From assembly GCA_946630765.1 (NCBI GenBank), contig CAMOZF010000005.1, positions 1-17,633 of the forward strand: 17,633 bases of DNA. The letters are read 5' to 3'. Position numbers and translations under genes: made by a program. A model generated the notes under the pieces. The model had not been told where the DNA came from. It searched no databases and saw only the letters and a list, made by a program, of their open reading frames with translations. Source of the DNA: an uncultured Lachnospiraceae bacterium. GTDB lineage: Bacteria > Bacillota_A > Clostridia > Lachnospirales > Lachnospiraceae. Numbering within the stretch: position 1 is the stretch's first letter; the number at the start of each line of letters is the position of its first letter. Below are positions 1-7,074 of the stretch, one piece after another.

Positions 1-1121
1 GGGAGAATCACGATCTGAACCTGCTTCTCGCGCTGATCCGTGCGATGCAGGAGAAATACAATATCGACCCCGAGCGCATTTTCATGCAGGGCATGTCCAT
101 GGGCAACCTCATGACGCACCAGTTCTCGCGTTACTACGGAAATCTCCTCGCGGGGGCTGCGGGTGCCGGCGCGCAGACCTGGCCCTGCGCATTATTCGAG
201 AAGGACGGGACGATCCGAAACGCCGCAGGACCCGTCGCAGTCTGGCAGGCGCGCCCCGAGCATAACCAGTTCGAAGGCGACTACGAAGGGGAAGCGCTGA
301 ATTTCAAGATGGGCCGCTGGTACTGGCTGAAGATCAACGAAGCCTGCCCGGTTCCCGAGATTTCCATTGTCGGCGAGGACAATTTCGCCTTCTACCACGG
401 AAAGAAGGCGAACCTCGTCTTCCACGACATCAAAAACCGTGACCACGGCCAGAAGCTGGACGAAGCGTTCCTGTACTGGGATTACTTCTTCTCGGGCTTA
501 CGAAGGAAAGCCGACGGAACGATTGAACAGGGGCCGACAAGACTCCCCTTAAAGCGGGATGATTTCCAGGCAGCTTTTGCAGAGGGCGCGCCGAGCATGC
601 TTTATAACGGTGAAATCCTGCCGCTTTCCCATGCGCCGCTTTTCTGGCAGAAACTGAAATACCACGGCTTAAACGGCGGTGCGAAGGTCCGGGGCGAGTA
701 TCTGATGGTTCCGGCGGAGGCGCTTGCAAAAATCGCGGGCGGAAGCTATGAGACCTCGGAGGAGGGCCTAAGCGGCGTAATCCGTCTCCCGGACGGACGG
801 CGGCTGCAGTTCGCGCGCGGCGTCATCGGCTGCATGATCGGAGATACGATGCGGCAGATGTACGTGGAATGCATCGAAAGGGACGGCGTTTTGATGCTGA
901 GCCTCGAGTGGTTCTCGCGCTGCTTCTTCAACTGGGATGTCAGCGTCCATAACGGGGCGGCCTACGTCACGGACCACTGGGCGGAACTGTCCTATTTTAC
1001 GGCGGACCTTCTGAAGGACCTTCTGAACGGCCGCTATGAACTGGAGTTCACGGAGCAGGAAATCATGGAAAGACAGAAATATTTTACGAGCGATGACCTG
1101 CCGCCGATTGCAGCAAAATAA
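1..1121 (+). CDS. Two-domain alpha/beta-hydrolase esterase (PHB depolymerase/feruloyl esterase-like), 5' end outside window
   Basis: This is the first of five paralogues and is truncated by the window edge. The frame is open from base 3, and the first residues (ENHDLNLLLALIRAMQ) align with the middle of gene 6 (ENHDLNMLKGLIEKMQ), so roughly 155 N-terminal residues are missing. The ATG at 45 is internal. Visible catalytic elements are the nucleophile motif GMSMG (Ser codon 96-98), a likely acid in GEDN (Asp codon 378-380) and the His of NRDHGQ (codon 444-446). After KLKYHGL, from about base 685, comes a module like the copper-amine-oxidase N-terminal domain (LPDGRRLQFARG, then a DGVLMLSLEWF segment and YVTDH), followed by a short charged tail. 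Family knowledge suggests hydrolysis of carboxylic esters; the substrate is not known. Gene 2 follows after 24 nt, so the two are probably cotranscribed. Confidence 0.85.
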   Translation, partial: ENHDLNLLLALIRAMQEKYNIDPERIFMQGMSMGNLMTHQFSRYYGNLLAGAAGAGAQTWPCALFEKDGTIRNAAGPVAVWQARPEHNQFEGDYEGEALNFKMGRWYWLKINEACPVPEISIVGEDNFAFYHGKKANLVFHDIKNRDHGQKLDEAFLYWDYFFSGLRRKADGTIEQGPTRLPLKRDDFQAAFAEGAPSMLYNGEILPLSHAPLFWQKLKYHGLNGGAKVRGEYLMVPAEALAKIAGGSYETSEEGLSGVIRLPDGRRLQFARGVIGCMIGDTMRQMYVECIERDGVLMLSLEWFSRCFFNWDVSVHNGAAYVTDHWAELSYFTADLLKDLLNGRYELEFTEQEIMERQKYFTSDDLPPIAAK

Positions 1122-1145
1122 ATTTGAGAAAGAGGAGAAAACATC

Positions 1146-2630
1146 ATGGAAGGTAAGATTTTCCTGCGCCCGGGCACACCGGACGATGCGAACCGCGACT
1201 ACCTGCCCGAATCGATTTTCGGCAGCGATATCGTTGTCAATGAGAACGGCAACAACTCCCAGCCGCATCCGAAGAACCTCGTGGAAAAGCACGAAATCCT
1301 TTTCGGAGACGAAGAGGACACCTGGTTCGAATATGTTCCGGACACGTATGATCCTGAGAAAAAAACACCACTGGTTGTGTCACTTCACGGCGGCTTAATG
1401 TCCGGCTGGGGCCAGTGCATTTACACCTCCTGGACCTATGTGGCGGACCGCGAAGGCTTTATCGTCGTCTTCCCCAACGCGCATGAGCACAAGTTCTGGA
1501 ATGTCTGGGAAGGCCGGCCGAAGTTCGCGGACGGTACGGAGCTTAAGGAAGGCCCCGGCGGCATGCCGCTTCCGAAGATCCAGGATTCCTTCGTGGACGG
1601 CCCGGACTGCGGCCAGGTGCTCGCACTGATTGAAAACTGCAAGTCTCGTTTCAATATCGATCCGGGCCGCATTTTTGTGCAGGGCATGTCGATGGGCGGC
1701 ATGATGACATCAATGATGGTGCACTATTTTGGCGAGAAGTTTGCGGGCTTTGCGACCGCCGGCGCACCTTCAGGCGCTCCCCGCGGCGTGAAGAATGCGG
1801 ATCCTTCCGAGCACGGACCGATTTCGGGCTTTATCAGCATGCCCGAATTCAATGGCTTCGACAAGAACCCCGACCGCTCCCGTGAAGACATTGAAGGCGT
1901 TAAAAACGCGGTTCACTACTGGACTTCCGTCAATGACTGCACCGCTCTTCCCGAGATCATGCTCGAGGGCGAGGACAACTATTTCTTCTATACCGGAAAG
2001 AAAGCGAATTTCACGCTGCGCGTGATCAAAAACCGCGACCACGGCCAGACGCTCGATGACGCGGAGCTTGTCTGGGATTACTGCTTCAGCGGAATCCGCC
2101 GGGACGAAAATGGAGAGATCGTACAGGGCGGCACAAAGCTTCCAAGAAAGGGCGACAGCTTCGGCATCGCGCTTGCCCTTGGCAAGGAGAATGCGCTGGT
2201 GAATTCGAAGCCTGTACGGCTTCAGGTTCCGGCCTTTAAGCACCAGAAACTGAAATACCACGGTCTCGACGGCGGAGAACTGGTACGCGGCGAATACTTC
2301 TACGCTCCGGTTTCCTTCCTCGCACAGGCCATCGGCGCGGAGTGCGACATGGCTGCGGACGGACGCACGGCGGTACTCGTGCTTCCGGATAAGCGCGTTG
2401 TGGAGTTTGCGCAGGGCTCGATCGGCTGCGTGATCGACAACAAGATTTATTCGATGGACTGCGAGGCTGTGATCCGGGACGGCGCTCTTTGCCTTCCGGT
2501 CGAATGGTTCTTCCACAGGCTCATGAAGTGCTTCACCTCCGAAAACCGCGGTGTCCTGTATATCACCGACCACTACATTGAGCTTGCAGTGCATACGGCA
2601 GCGCTCATTGAGGAAATCCTCGAACAGTAA
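1146..2630 (+). CDS. Two-domain alpha/beta-hydrolase esterase, paralogue 2
   Basis: A complete 494-residue paralogue. The ATG at 1146 has an AGAGGAG ribosome site at 1131-1137. Residues 5-45 carry the family's N-terminal block (RPGTPDDANRDYLP, GSDIVVNENGNNS). The hydrolase domain shows the oxyanion motif HGG (81-83), nucleophile Ser182 in GMSMG, the candidate acid Asp277 in GEDN and His299 in NRDHGQ. The copper-amine-oxidase-N-like module covers roughly residues 370-480 (APVSFLAQAIGAE, LPDKRVVEFAQGSIG, DGALCLPVEWF, LYITD). There is no signal peptide or membrane segment, so a cytosolic enzyme is inferred. It is the shortest complete copy, because it stops right after the last helix (IEEILEQ) and lacks the 15-20-residue tail of the others. 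It probably acts as a carboxylesterase of COG3509 type; the substrate is unknown. Confidence 0.88.
   Translation: MEGKIFLRPGTPDDANRDYLPESIFGSDIVVNENGNNSQPHPKNLVEKHEILFGDEEDTWFEYVPDTYDPEKKTPLVVSLHGGLMSGWGQCIYTSWTYVADREGFIVVFPNAHEHKFWNVWEGRPKFADGTELKEGPGGMPLPKIQDSFVDGPDCGQVLALIENCKSRFNIDPGRIFVQGMSMGGMMTSMMVHYFGEKFAGFATAGAPSGAPRGVKNADPSEHGPISGFISMPEFNGFDKNPDRSREDIEGVKNAVHYWTSVNDCTALPEIMLEGEDNYFFYTGKKANFTLRVIKNRDHGQTLDDAELVWDYCFSGIRRDENGEIVQGGTKLPRKGDSFGIALALGKENALVNSKPVRLQVPAFKHQKLKYHGLDGGELVRGEYFYAPVSFLAQAIGAECDMAADGRTAVLVLPDKRVVEFAQGSIGCVIDNKIYSMDCEAVIRDGALCLPVEWFFHRLMKCFTSENRGVLYITDHYIELAVHTAALIEEILEQ
1404..1433 (+). repeat. 30-nt exact repeat, copy 1 (within gene 2)
   Basis: This 30-nt segment is identical at 2972-3001 and 4503-4532. 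It encodes GWGQCIYTSW, just after the HGG oxyanion motif. Gene 6 has the equivalent segment with several silent and coding differences. Confidence 0.9.
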
Positions 2631-2647
2631 CAGTATACGGCACTTTT

Positions 2648-2688
2648 GCTTTCCCGGGTCTGGAACCCACGTCCCGGCCCGGGAAAGC
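2648..2688 (+). terminator. Hairpin between genes 2 and 3 (weak terminator or mRNA-processing element)
   Basis: A perfect 11-bp inverted repeat (GCTTTCCCGGG at 2648-2658, CCCGGGAAAGC at 2678-2688) encloses a 19-nt loop. Only a short T run follows (CTTTTAC), so it may be a leaky terminator, an attenuator or a stabilising hairpin inside the operon. It ends 9 nt before the gene 3 ribosome site at 2698-2703. Confidence 0.6.
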
Positions 2689-2710
2689 CTTTTACTTAGG
2701 AGAAAAGCTT

Positions 2711-4249
2711 ATGAATCGTGAACTTTACCTTAGACCCGGTACGCCGGACGATGACAACCGCGACTATCTGCCGCAGCGCATCAAGGGCTCCGACATTGTC
2801 GTCAATGAGAACGGAAATAATTCCCAGCCCTATCCCGAGCGCCTGAAGGAGTTTCATGCGGAGCTTGTTCCGGGGCAGGGAGAGGACAGCTGGTATGAAT
2901 ATGTCCCGGAAAGCTATGATCCTTCGAAGAAAACGCCTCTCGTCTTCTCGATGCACGGCGGAATTATGTCGGGCTGGGGCCAGTGCATTTACACCTCCTG
3001 GAGTTATGTGGCGGACCGGGACGGCATTATTGTCGTCTTCCCCGACGCGCACAACAAGCGTTTCTGGGAGCAGATGCCGTCACTGGAGAGCGAGTATAAT
3101 AAACAGGTGGCGGGGCTGCCGCTTCCGGACCCGACCGAAAGGATTGAGGATCACAGGGACTGCAATTTTGTCCTTGCGCTTCTCGGGCTTCTGAAAGAGA
3201 AATACAATATCGACGACGGCCGGATCTTCATGCAGGGCATGTCGGCCGGAAACATGATGACTGCGCTCTTCTCGCGTTATTATGGAAATATTCTCGCAGG
3301 CGCGGCCGGATCCGCCGGCCCGGGAAGTCTTTCCCTGCTCTTTGACGAGGAAGGAAAGCTCATGAACCAGGGCGGACCCCTGGGAATCTGGCAGACCCGG
3401 CCCGAAAACAACGGCTTCGGGATGCGCGATTTCCCGAAAGAAGCGGATATCGACCGCTATAACCGGGTCTACTGGATGAAAATCAACGAAGTGGATCCGG
3501 TCCCGGAGATCAGCGTGATCGGCGAAGATAATTTCGCTTTCTACAAGGGCAAAAAAGCACCGCTTGTCTTCATGGACGTCAAGAACCGGGATCACGGCCA
3601 GAAGCTCGATGAAGCTTTCCTGCAGTGGGACTATTTCCTCTCGGGACTCCGGCGGCTTCCGGACGGTACAATCGTCGACGAGGGCAGCATTACCGAAAGG
3701 AAGGGAGACCGCGTTTCCTTCGCCTTTGCCGCGGGTGCGGACAAGGCCTGGGCAGATCAGCGGATTGTCAGGCTTTCTGAGGCGCCTGTAAAATGGCAGA
3801 AGCTGAAATACCACGGTCTGGAGGGCGGACAGAAGGTCCGGGGCGAATATCTGATGGTCGCGGTAAAGGATCTCGCGGCGGCTGTCGGCGCGAAGTACAC
3901 ATCCCCGGAAGACGGCCTTCACGCGGACGTCATCCTTCCGGACGGCAGGAAGCTGCAGTTTGCCAGAGGCTCCATCGGCTGCTTCATCAATGACTCTATG
4001 CGCCAGATGTACGTCGAGGCGATTCACAGGAACGGAAAACTCTTGGTTTCCGCCGAGTGGTTTATGCGGTATCTTTTCGGATATTGCGTCTCGGAATGTC
4101 ATGACATGATCTATGTGACCGACCACCACGCAGAGCTTTCGTACTTCCTCGCGGACCTGATTCTTGATCTTCTCATGGACCGCGCAGTGCCGGAAGATTT
4201 CGCCCGCGCACGGAAAATCAACTGGCTTGGAGGTGAGGACTTTGAATAA
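2711..4249 (+). CDS. Two-domain alpha/beta-hydrolase esterase, paralogue 3
   Basis: A complete 512-residue paralogue. The ATG at 2711 follows AGGAGA at 2698-2703. The N-terminal block is RPGTPDDDNRDYLP plus GSDIVVNENGNNS. The hydrolase core has HGG, nucleophile Ser178 in a slightly different box (GMSAG instead of GMSMG), candidate acid Asp273 in GEDN and His295 in NRDHGQ. The C-terminal module (KLKYHGLEGG, VRGEYLMVAVKDLAAAVGAKY, LPDGRKLQFARGSIG, AEWF, YVTDHH) matches the copper-amine-oxidase-N-like pattern and ends in a charged tail (ARKINWLGGEDFE). No signal peptide is present. The last 8 nt overlap the start of gene 4, which implies coupled translation. A carboxylesterase is inferred from the family; the exact ester is unknown. 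Confidence 0.88.
   Translation: MNRELYLRPGTPDDDNRDYLPQRIKGSDIVVNENGNNSQPYPERLKEFHAELVPGQGEDSWYEYVPESYDPSKKTPLVFSMHGGIMSGWGQCIYTSWSYVADRDGIIVVFPDAHNKRFWEQMPSLESEYNKQVAGLPLPDPTERIEDHRDCNFVLALLGLLKEKYNIDDGRIFMQGMSAGNMMTALFSRYYGNILAGAAGSAGPGSLSLLFDEEGKLMNQGGPLGIWQTRPENNGFGMRDFPKEADIDRYNRVYWMKINEVDPVPEISVIGEDNFAFYKGKKAPLVFMDVKNRDHGQKLDEAFLQWDYFLSGLRRLPDGTIVDEGSITERKGDRVSFAFAAGADKAWADQRIVRLSEAPVKWQKLKYHGLEGGQKVRGEYLMVAVKDLAAAVGAKYTSPEDGLHADVILPDGRKLQFARGSIGCFINDSMRQMYVEAIHRNGKLLVSAEWFMRYLFGYCVSECHDMIYVTDHHAELSYFLADLILDLLMDRAVPEDFARARKINWLGGEDFE
2972..3001 (+). repeat. 30-nt exact repeat, copy 2 (within gene 3)
   Basis: Identical to 1404-1433 and 4503-4532, although the flanking codons differ. It encodes the same GWGQCIYTSW peptide. 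Confidence 0.9.
4229..4244 (+). promoter_or_regulatory. Ribosome binding site deciding a TTG start for gene 4
   Basis: GGAGG at 4229-4233 lies 8 nt before TTG at 4242-4244. That start gives MNNEWILLPGTPDDD, the same N-terminal length as the paralogues. The upstream ATG at 4164 would add 26 residues without homologues, deep inside gene 3. A GTG at 4233 overlaps the ribosome site itself and is unlikely. Confidence 0.8.
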
Positions 4250-5771
4250 CGAATGGATCCTTCTTCCCGGTACGCCGGACGATGACAACCGGGATTACCT
4301 GCCGGAAAAAATCAAGGGCTCGGACATCGTTGTCAATGAGAACGGCAATAATTCCCAGCCTTACCCGAAGCGGCTTTCGGAGCATCACGAGGACCTTCTT
4401 CATGACGGGCATCCCGGCACCTGGTACGAATATGTTCCGGAAAGCTACGACCCTGAGAAGAAAACACCCCTCGTGCTTTCGATGCACGGGGGCTTAATGA
4501 CCGGCTGGGGCCAGTGCATTTACACCTCCTGGTCCCTGATGGCGGAGCAGCACGGCTTTATCGCAGCCTTCCCGGACGCGGCGAAGAACCGCCTCTGGGC
4601 GGATGAATGGGGCAAATGGCTGTATGACGAGAAGGAGAGCGGCGAAGGCTCCGAGAACATTCCTCCGAACCTCGACGCTTCGCCTGAGGATATCCGGGAA
4701 AACCGGGACATCAATTTCACCTGCGCGCTCATCGAACGGCTCTCAGAAAAGTACAACATTGACCGCGGCCGCATTTATATGCAGGGCATGTCGATGGGCA
4801 ATATGATGACTGCCATGTTTGCGCGCCACAAGGGCTACATCTTAGCCGGCGCCGCGGGCTCGGCCTGCGCGACCTTTCTCTCTGTCCTGTATGATCAAGA
4901 GGGGAACATCAAAAACACCGCCGGCCCGGTCCCGGTATGGCAGAGCCGGCCGGAGAGAAACAATGTTCCGGAGGACACGGAGCTTCAGAAGTATGTGAAC
5001 CGCATGAACAAGTACTACTGGATGAAGCTTGACGGCTGCGATCCGGTGCCTCAGATCAGTATCGTCGGCGAGAACAATTTCGCCTTCTACAAAGGGGAAA
5101 AGGGCGACGTCGTGTATCTGGACATCAAGAACCGCGACCACGGGCAGACCTTCGACGATGCGGCGCTTGTCTGGAACTATTTCTTCTCCGGACTTCGGAG
5201 AAATGAAGACGGCACGATTGAACGGCTGGAAAGCAATCGCACGCGTAAGGGCGACGCCTTCTCGCTGGCTTTTGCGGAAGGGAAGAGGAACGCCTGGCAC
5301 AATAACCGGATCGAGCCGATGTCCGCGAAGGCGCTCCTATGGCAGAAGCTGAAATACCACGGGCTCGACGGCGATGCGAAGGTCCGCGGCGAATACCTCA
5401 TGGTTCCGCTCTCGTATCTTTCGGAGGCGTTCGGGGCAAAGTACGAATCACAGCGCGATAACCGTATGGTGCGCATGACGCTTCCGGACGGAAGAGTACT
5501 GCAGTTCGCGGAAGGCTCGATCGCCTGCATGATCGATTCGGACCTGCGTTCCATGTACTGCGAAGCGCTGTATCGCGAGGGTGAGCTCCTGGTCCCGGTT
5601 TCCTGGTTCCTGCGGTACCTGCTTAACCTCCATGTTTCCGAATGCGGCGGCGTCCTGTACGCGACGGATCATTTTAACGAACTGTCACTGTACATGGCGG
5701 ACATCCTGACGGAAGCGCTGGAAAACGGCGGAGAATACCCGGACTACGAAGCGATCGGCATGTGCCGCTGA
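4242..5771 (+). CDS. Two-domain alpha/beta-hydrolase esterase, paralogue 4 (GEDN changed to GENN)
   Basis: About 509 residues from a TTG start that overlaps the end of gene 3 by 8 nt. It has the same architecture: N-terminal block (LPGTPDDDNRDYLP, GSDIVVNENGNNS), HGG oxyanion motif, nucleophile Ser184 in GMSMG, His300 in NRDHGQ, then the copper-amine-oxidase-N-like module (VRGEYLMVPLSYLSEAFGAKY, LPDGRVLQFAEGSIA, GELLVPVSWFLRYL, YATDH). The odd point is at the position that looks like the catalytic acid. The other four copies read GEDN, while this one reads GENN (Asn278, codon AAC at 5073-5075). If that Asp is the triad acid, this copy may be weakened or use another residue. It also has a longer acidic insert (KESGEGSENIPPN) before the nucleophile region. 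It is probably cytosolic, with unknown substrate. Confidence 0.87.
   Translation: MNNEWILLPGTPDDDNRDYLPEKIKGSDIVVNENGNNSQPYPKRLSEHHEDLLHDGHPGTWYEYVPESYDPEKKTPLVLSMHGGLMTGWGQCIYTSWSLMAEQHGFIAAFPDAAKNRLWADEWGKWLYDEKESGEGSENIPPNLDASPEDIRENRDINFTCALIERLSEKYNIDRGRIYMQGMSMGNMMTAMFARHKGYILAGAAGSACATFLSVLYDQEGNIKNTAGPVPVWQSRPERNNVPEDTELQKYVNRMNKYYWMKLDGCDPVPQISIVGENNFAFYKGEKGDVVYLDIKNRDHGQTFDDAALVWNYFFSGLRRNEDGTIERLESNRTRKGDAFSLAFAEGKRNAWHNNRIEPMSAKALLWQKLKYHGLDGDAKVRGEYLMVPLSYLSEAFGAKYESQRDNRMVRMTLPDGRVLQFAEGSIACMIDSDLRSMYCEALYREGELLVPVSWFLRYLLNLHVSECGGVLYATDHFNELSLYMADILTEALENGGEYPDYEAIGMCR
4503..4532 (+). repeat. 30-nt exact repeat, copy 3 (within gene 4)
   Basis: Identical to 1404-1433 and 2972-3001. 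Genes 3 and 4 also share a 26-nt exact stretch in the block encoding PGTPDDDN near their starts. This fits recent duplication or gene conversion. Confidence 0.9.
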
Positions 5772-5777
5772 AATCCG

Positions 5778-5815
5778 GACTGTATTTGGAAGAAAAGACA
5801 GTCACGAGATTTTTA
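5778..5815 (+). terminator. Weak dyad after gene 4 (possible terminator or operator)
   Basis: GACTGT (5778-5783) and ACAGTC (5798-5803) form a 6-bp stem with a 14-nt loop. A TTTTT run starts 7 nt later inside an AT-rich stretch. The stem is short and the run is displaced, so a protein-binding dyad is as likely as a terminator. Confidence 0.35.
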
Positions 5816-5837
5816 TAAATGATTCGAATGTTTTTCA

Positions 5838-5866
5838 TAGACAATTTCACATAAAGAAGCTATGCT
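5838..5866 (+). promoter_or_regulatory. Candidate sigma-A promoter before gene 5
   Basis: A -35 box TAGACA (5838-5843, 5/6 matches) and a -10 box TATGCT (5861-5866, 4/6) are separated by 17 nt. The site lies in the 116-nt AT-rich gap between genes 4 and 5. Transcription would start near 5873, leaving only about 15 nt of leader with the ribosome site at its 5' edge. That is short but possible. Confidence 0.5.
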
Positions 5867-5874
5867 TTACCCAT

Positions 5875-5881
5875 GGAGGTG
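5875..5881 (+). promoter_or_regulatory. Ribosome binding site deciding the gene 5 start
   Basis: GGAGGTG lies 6 nt before the ATG at 5888. An in-frame ATG at 5873 overlaps this site and is therefore rejected as the start. Confidence 0.8.
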
Positions 5882-5887
5882 ACTCGC

Positions 5888-7051
5888 ATGAATTTTGAAA
5901 AAGTAACCGCATACCTTGATTCCCTTGAGGAAAAGTACGGCGTGCCCGCCGTCGACTGCAAGGTCCAGAAGGAGCACGAGACGATTTACCGTCATATGAC
6001 CGGATACAATGACTACGCGAAGACGAAACCGGTTTCCCAGACGGACCTGTACGACATTTACTCGATGTCGAAAATCGCGACGATGACCGCAGTGATGCAG
6101 CTTGTGGAGCGGGGCGAAATCAGCCTCGATGACGAGCTGACGAAATTCCTGCCGGAATTTGCGGAAATGTACTATGATCCGGACTTCAAATTCGGCTGGC
6201 CGATGGTGATGCCGACGAGGGAAACCGCGACGAAAAAGGCCGTCAATCCGATCAAAATCTGGAACCTGATGTCCATGACCGCCGGACTTGGCTATGATAT
6301 CAATTCCGAGCCGATCAGGGAACTTCAGGAGAAGACCAACCGTCAGGGGTCGACGCGCGAATTTATGAAGGCGATTGCAAAGACTCCCCTCCTCTACGAG
6401 CCGAATACTCATTATATGTACTCTCTGGCGCATGACGTGCTGGCGGGAGTTGTCGAGGTCGTCTCAGGGATGACCTTCGGCGAATATATGAAGAAGAATA
6501 TCTTTGAACCCCTCGGGATGAAGGAAATCTGGTACCAGGTGCCGAAGTCCGAAGCCTACCGGCTGGCGGCGCAGTACAGTCTTAACATGGTCACGCAGGA
6601 GATGACGCGCCAGGAAGGAAACGTGTTCCGGCTGTCGGAGAATTACGAGAGCGGCGGCGCGGGCGTAACGACTTCGGTCGACGAGTACAGCAAGCTTCTC
6701 GATGCCCTCGCCTGCGGCGGTGTCGGCGCGACCGGGAACAGAATCCTGAAGGAAGAATCCGTCCTTGAATTTACGAAAAACAGGCTGACCCCGGAGCAGG
6801 TGCTTGAGTTCCAGCAGGGAATGCGCATTGGCTACGGCTACGGCCTCGGCATGCGCGTCTATATCGGCCCGGAGGGATCGAAGTCTCCGGTCGGCGAATT
6901 CGGCTGGGACGGCGCAGCCGGCGCATACGCCCTGATCGATCCCTTTAACCATATTTCGATCTACTACGGCCAGCAGGTGCTCGGAATGATCAAATCCTAT
7001 GCAGAAATTCATCCGACGCTGAGAGACCTCGTATATGAGGCGCTTTTTTGA
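5888..7051 (+). CDS. Beta-lactamase-fold serine hydrolase (COG1680/class C type)
   Basis: About 387 residues, close to the usual length for this family of esterases, DD-peptidases and class C beta-lactamase relatives. The SxxK motif is SMSK (Ser59, Lys62) in YDIYSMSKIATMTAV, followed by the typical LVERGEISLDDEL helix. The second motif, normally YxN, reads Tyr178-Ser-Leu in THYMYSLAHDVL, so the usual Asn is missing. A Gly-rich third motif (GWDGAAGAY) sits near the C-terminus, as in family members with a replaced KTG. No signal peptide is seen, which argues against a periplasmic or wall-acting beta-lactamase and for a cytosolic esterase-like role. It interrupts the tandem esterase series and is followed by gene 6 after 20 nt. 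Antibiotic resistance should not be assumed. Confidence 0.85.
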   Translation: MNFEKVTAYLDSLEEKYGVPAVDCKVQKEHETIYRHMTGYNDYAKTKPVSQTDLYDIYSMSKIATMTAVMQLVERGEISLDDELTKFLPEFAEMYYDPDFKFGWPMVMPTRETATKKAVNPIKIWNLMSMTAGLGYDINSEPIRELQEKTNRQGSTREFMKAIAKTPLLYEPNTHYMYSLAHDVLAGVVEVVSGMTFGEYMKKNIFEPLGMKEIWYQVPKSEAYRLAAQYSLNMVTQEMTRQEGNVFRLSENYESGGAGVTTSVDEYSKLLDALACGGVGATGNRILKEESVLEFTKNRLTPEQVLEFQQGMRIGYGYGLGMRVYIGPEGSKSPVGEFGWDGAAGAYALIDPFNHISIYYGQQVLGMIKSYAEIHPTLRDLVYEALF

Positions 7052-7056
7052 AGAAT

Positions 7057-7074
7057 GAGGGGGATCAGGGTATG
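7057..7074 (+). promoter_or_regulatory. Ribosome binding site deciding the gene 6 start
   Basis: GAGGGGG (7057-7063) lies 8 nt before ATG at 7072. An in-frame TTG at 7048 would overlap the gene 5 stop, but the paralogue alignment favours 7072 (MKTVLKLLPGTPDDDN). Confidence 0.75.

Noticed and set aside
3080..4288. Long minus-strand open frame (about 400 codons) opposite gene 3
   Set aside because: It lies fully antisense to a well-supported gene. Its translation has no recognisable domain, and such frames are expected opposite GC-rich coding DNA.
1404..4532. Spaced identical 30-nt repeats as a CRISPR-like array
   Set aside because: The copies lie about 1.5 kb apart inside homologous coding positions, so they reflect gene duplication.
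5888..7051. Gene 5 as an antibiotic-resistance beta-lactamase
   Set aside because: There is no signal peptide, the YxN motif is altered, and the context is esterases. The family is mostly non-resistance hydrolases.
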